Shown here: in pieces, positions 61,832-64,000 of the stretch
Layout of the letters: every line of letters starts with the position of its first letter
Position numbering within the stretch: position 1 is the first letter of the stretch
NCBI GenBank assembly: GCA_019416285.1
Contig: DXXM01000006.1
Coordinates: forward strand, 38,117-102,116
Reading direction: 5' to 3'
DNA: 64,000 nt
Source of the DNA: Bacteroidales bacterium
Lineage (GTDB): Bacteria > Bacteroidota > Bacteroidia > Bacteroidales > Muribaculaceae
The notes under the pieces: generated by a model
Databases searched by the model: none
What the model saw: only the letters and a program-made list of their open reading frames with translations
Told to the model about the DNA's origin: nothing
Program-made: the position numbers and the translations under genes

Positions 61832-62923
61832 TTACTTCACGATGCCTTTTTCAAGATATTCGGCGAGGTTAGTGCGGACCTGTTCGCCGGCACGCTCGAC
61901 GGCGACTTTGGCCATGTCTGCGTCGACCATGAGGTTGACGAGCTGTTCGAATGAGGTCTTTTTCGAGGGATCCCAGCCGAGTTTTTCCTTGGCTTTGGTC
62001 GGGTCGCCCCAGAGGTTGACCACGTCGGTCGGGCGGTAGAAGTCGGGCGATACCTCGATGAGCACCTTGCCGGTCTTGACGTCTATACCTTTCTCGTCGG
62101 CTCCTTCGCCCTCGAAACGGAGCTCGATTCCTGCGCGGCGGAAGGCGTGGAGGCAGAACTCGCGGACGGAGTGCTGTTCGCCGGTGGCGATGACATAGTC
62201 CTCAGGCTCGGGCTGCTGGAGGATGAGCCACATGCACTCGACGTAGTCCTTGGCGTAGCCCCAGTCGCGGAGCGATGAGAGGTTGCCGAGGTAGAGCTTC
62301 TCCTGCTTGCCCTGCGCGATGCGGGCGGCGGCGAGGGTGATCTTGCGGGTGACGAATGTCTCGCCGCGGCGCTCGGACTCGTGATTGAAGAGTATGCCGG
62401 AGCAGCAGTACATACCGTAGGCCTCGCGGTATTCCTTGACAATCCAGAAGCCGTAGAGCTTGGCGACGGCATAGGGTGAATATGGGTGGAAGGGGGTCTT
62501 TTCGTTCTGCGGCACTTCCTCGACCTTGCCATAAAGTTCGGAGGTTGATGCCTGATAGATGCGGCAGGTGTCCTTGAGTCCGCAAAGACGCACGGCCTCG
62601 AGTATGCGAAGCACACCGGTGGCGTCGACGTCGGCGGTGAACTCGGGGGAGTCAAACGAGACCTGAACGTGGCTCTGGGCGGCGAGGTTGTAGATTTCGT
62701 CAGGACGAACCATCGACACGACCTGCATTATCGACATTGAGTCGCCGAGGTCGGCATAGTGGAGGTGGAAGTTGGGATGGCCTTCGAGATGGGCGATGCG
62801 CTCGCGGAAGTCGACCGACGAGCGGCGTATTGTGCCGTGGACGTCGTAGCCCTTTTCAAGTAAAAACTCGGCCAGAAACGAACCATCCTGACCGGTAATG
62901 CCGGTGATTAATGCGGTTTTCAT
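61832..62923 (-). CDS. gmd: GDP-mannose 4,6-dehydratase
   Basis: 363 residues, cytoplasmic. Converts GDP-mannose to GDP-4-keto-6-deoxymannose, the first step to GDP-fucose and related sugars. Short-chain dehydrogenase marks: ITGITGQDGSFLAEFLL at the NADP site, the GTIRRSS block, the QASTSELYGKV region and the YAVAK catalytic Tyr/Lys near residues 152-156; FNHESERRGETFVTRKI is diagnostic for GMD. Start abuts the stop of the acyltransferase frame (TAAATG). No GDP-fucose synthase (fcl) follows; the terminator does, so fcl would be elsewhere. Probably part of a capsule or O-antigen locus extending right. Confidence 0.95.
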   Translation of the reverse strand: MKTALITGITGQDGSFLAEFLLEKGYDVHGTIRRSSVDFRERIAHLEGHPNFHLHYADLGDSMSIMQVVSMVRPDEIYNLAAQSHVQVSFDSPEFTADVDATGVLRILEAVRLCGLKDTCRIYQASTSELYGKVEEVPQNEKTPFHPYSPYAVAKLYGFWIVKEYREAYGMYCCSGILFNHESERRGETFVTRKITLAAARIAQGKQEKLYLGNLSSLRDWGYAKDYVECMWLILQQPEPEDYVIATGEQHSVREFCLHAFRRAGIELRFEGEGADEKGIDVKTGKVLIEVSPDFYRPTDVVNLWGDPTKAKEKLGWDPSKKTSFEQLVNLMVDADMAKVAVERAGEQVRTNLAEYLEKGIVK

Positions 62924-63881
62924 TTATTTACCTAAGAATAATTTTGAAGTTACATTAAAAGAATTTAACAACCGATAAACAAACAAAGTAATAAGAAAAG
63001 CCAATAAGAAAATACCTATTATTTGTGCCCATAAATTGGCCGAAAGTAATGGAATATCAGTAATTAAATCCATATTGACAATACAACGTATAACCAATTG
63101 ATGGATTGCGTATACTCCTAAAGTCACCCCCCCCCAATTTACTAAGTAACAACATATTACACTCAAATACGCGAATAATTGACAAGAAGAATATGCAACC
63201 TAAGAATCCTACTAAAAACTTATAGCCAAAAATCAGTGCTTGGGAATCAGACTGAATAAACGTCGGACTGTCATTCCTCATCCAAAAAAATCCGGACGTA
63301 ACAAACAGTATTCCAAATATCAAACGCCAATCTTGAAGATGTGGAATAAGAATCGATTCATACTTTCTTGCAATTGATCCTAAACAATAAAAAGGAAGAT
63401 ACCAAGCTAACAGATGGAATCCAAAAGATAACTTGCTAATAAAAAGGATACCTAAGAATACAATACAAGCACTTAAGAACACCACTTCTTCGGCAATACC
63501 TAACTTTTTACTTAATTTAGAGAGAGCCATATGAAGAGTACCTATCCAAAATAAAACCCATAGAAACCATAATGCTGTATCTGGATTTGTCAACCAATAC
63601 CAATTATAATCATTCGTTATCTCCATTCCAATCATCGCCCAAGCGATAAAAGGAATAACAAGTTGCAAGAATCTACGTTTGATTGAGATCCATTTATATT
63701 TAGATTTATAACTTACAAAACCACTTATGAACATAAATAATGGCATGTGGAAAGAATAAATATATCTAAATACTATATTATGGTCGAAATCAGGATCTAA
63801 AAACTGGATACAATGTCCCAAGACCACCAATATAATAAGAAATCCGCGTAAATTATCAATATAAACTAAACGTTGTTTCAT
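62924..63881 (-). pseudogene. Acyltransferase 3 family membrane protein, frameshifted at a G9 run
   Basis: About 318 residues when both frames are joined. The N-terminus (YIDNLRGFLIILVVLGHC, with the family His) and many membrane helices mark an acyltransferase-3/OafA-type enzyme that puts acyl groups on surface polysaccharides. The frame breaks at nine C on the plus strand (63127-63135; G9 on the coding strand): the first frame then reads into unrelated sequence, while the second frame (VTLGVYAIHQLVIRCI onward) continues the protein. Eight G would restore it. AT-rich compared with the rest of the window. It is directly upstream of gmd. Confidence 0.75.
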
Positions 63882-64000
63882 TTAAAAGTAAACTTTATTT
63901 TTATGTTCTAATTATTATTTAATAATATTATTTTATATATTTAAGTTTAGTACATGACAAAAATTAAAATTATGCTGTTAAACAGCTAAATTTCAAGCGA

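Noticed and set aside
1..64000. CRISPR arrays, tRNA or rRNA genes, and insertion sequence transposases
   Set aside because: No regularly spaced repeats, cloverleaf-like genes, rRNA segments or transposase frames were seen in reading both strands.

Overview
The window looks like a stretch of Bacteroidales chromosome devoted to glycan breakdown. The evidence is a SusC/SusD pair, a hybrid two-component regulator (HTCS), a SusR-like membrane regulator, many signal peptides and lipoboxes, and promoters of the Bacteroides type (TAnnTTTG at -7). The moderate-to-high GC of the coding regions would suit a Muribaculaceae-like gut bacterium, but the family is an inference. Nearly every gene is on the minus strand; the only convincing plus-strand gene is the DUF4861 gene at 40643-41884. 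I see no rRNA, tRNA or CRISPR array.

Region A (1-44440) is a large saccharolytic locus around an HTCS (36232-40380). Read in the direction of transcription, right to left, it holds: a GH105/beta-propeller fusion (34050-36080); an operon of GH88, GH2, an alginate-lyase-fold lyase, GH105, a BtuB-like TonB receptor and a beta-helix protein (33920 to 24148); an operon of GH29, GH95 and a beta-helix/DUF362 fusion (23916 to 15854); and an operon of DUF362, GH28, GH31, GH36, a six-hairpin protein, PL8, SMP-30, GH105, a BNR_4 protein and a truncated beta-helix protein (15701 to 1). Two of these operons begin with the same roughly 22-bp upstream element placed 25-26 nt before a TAnnTTTG box. I propose this is the HTCS operator. 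A GH2-malectin protein (41867-44440) runs tail to tail into the DUF4861 gene.

Region B (44526-58118) is a second, more canonical PUL: a SusR-like regulator, SusC, SusD, a small surface lipoprotein, a lyase-GH88 fusion, GH5 and GH3, closed by a terminator. A 19-bp motif containing TTTTGGTAAA occurs in both the susC promoter and the regulator's own promoter, which suggests autoregulation.

Together the enzymes suit a uronic-acid-rich, branched plant or microbial polysaccharide. Lyases (PL8-like, two alginate-lyase-fold) would leave unsaturated uronic acids that five GH88/GH105-type modules could remove, while alpha-fucosidases, alpha-galactosidase, GH31, GH2, GH3 and GH5 would remove neutral sugars. 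There are no sulfatases, which argues against sulfated host or marine glycans. The exact substrate is not determined by the sequence.

Region C (58534-64000) leaves the PULs: an alpha/beta hydrolase with an AraC regulator, a second AraC regulator, a strong bidirectional terminator, then gmd (GDP-mannose 4,6-dehydratase) and an AT-rich, frameshifted acyltransferase that look like the end of a surface polysaccharide locus. The most unusual items are the two exported DUF362 proteins (one fused to a beta-helix), the two predicted regulons, a 200-bp segment bounded by perfect 21-bp inverted repeats, and a G9 tract that breaks the acyltransferase.
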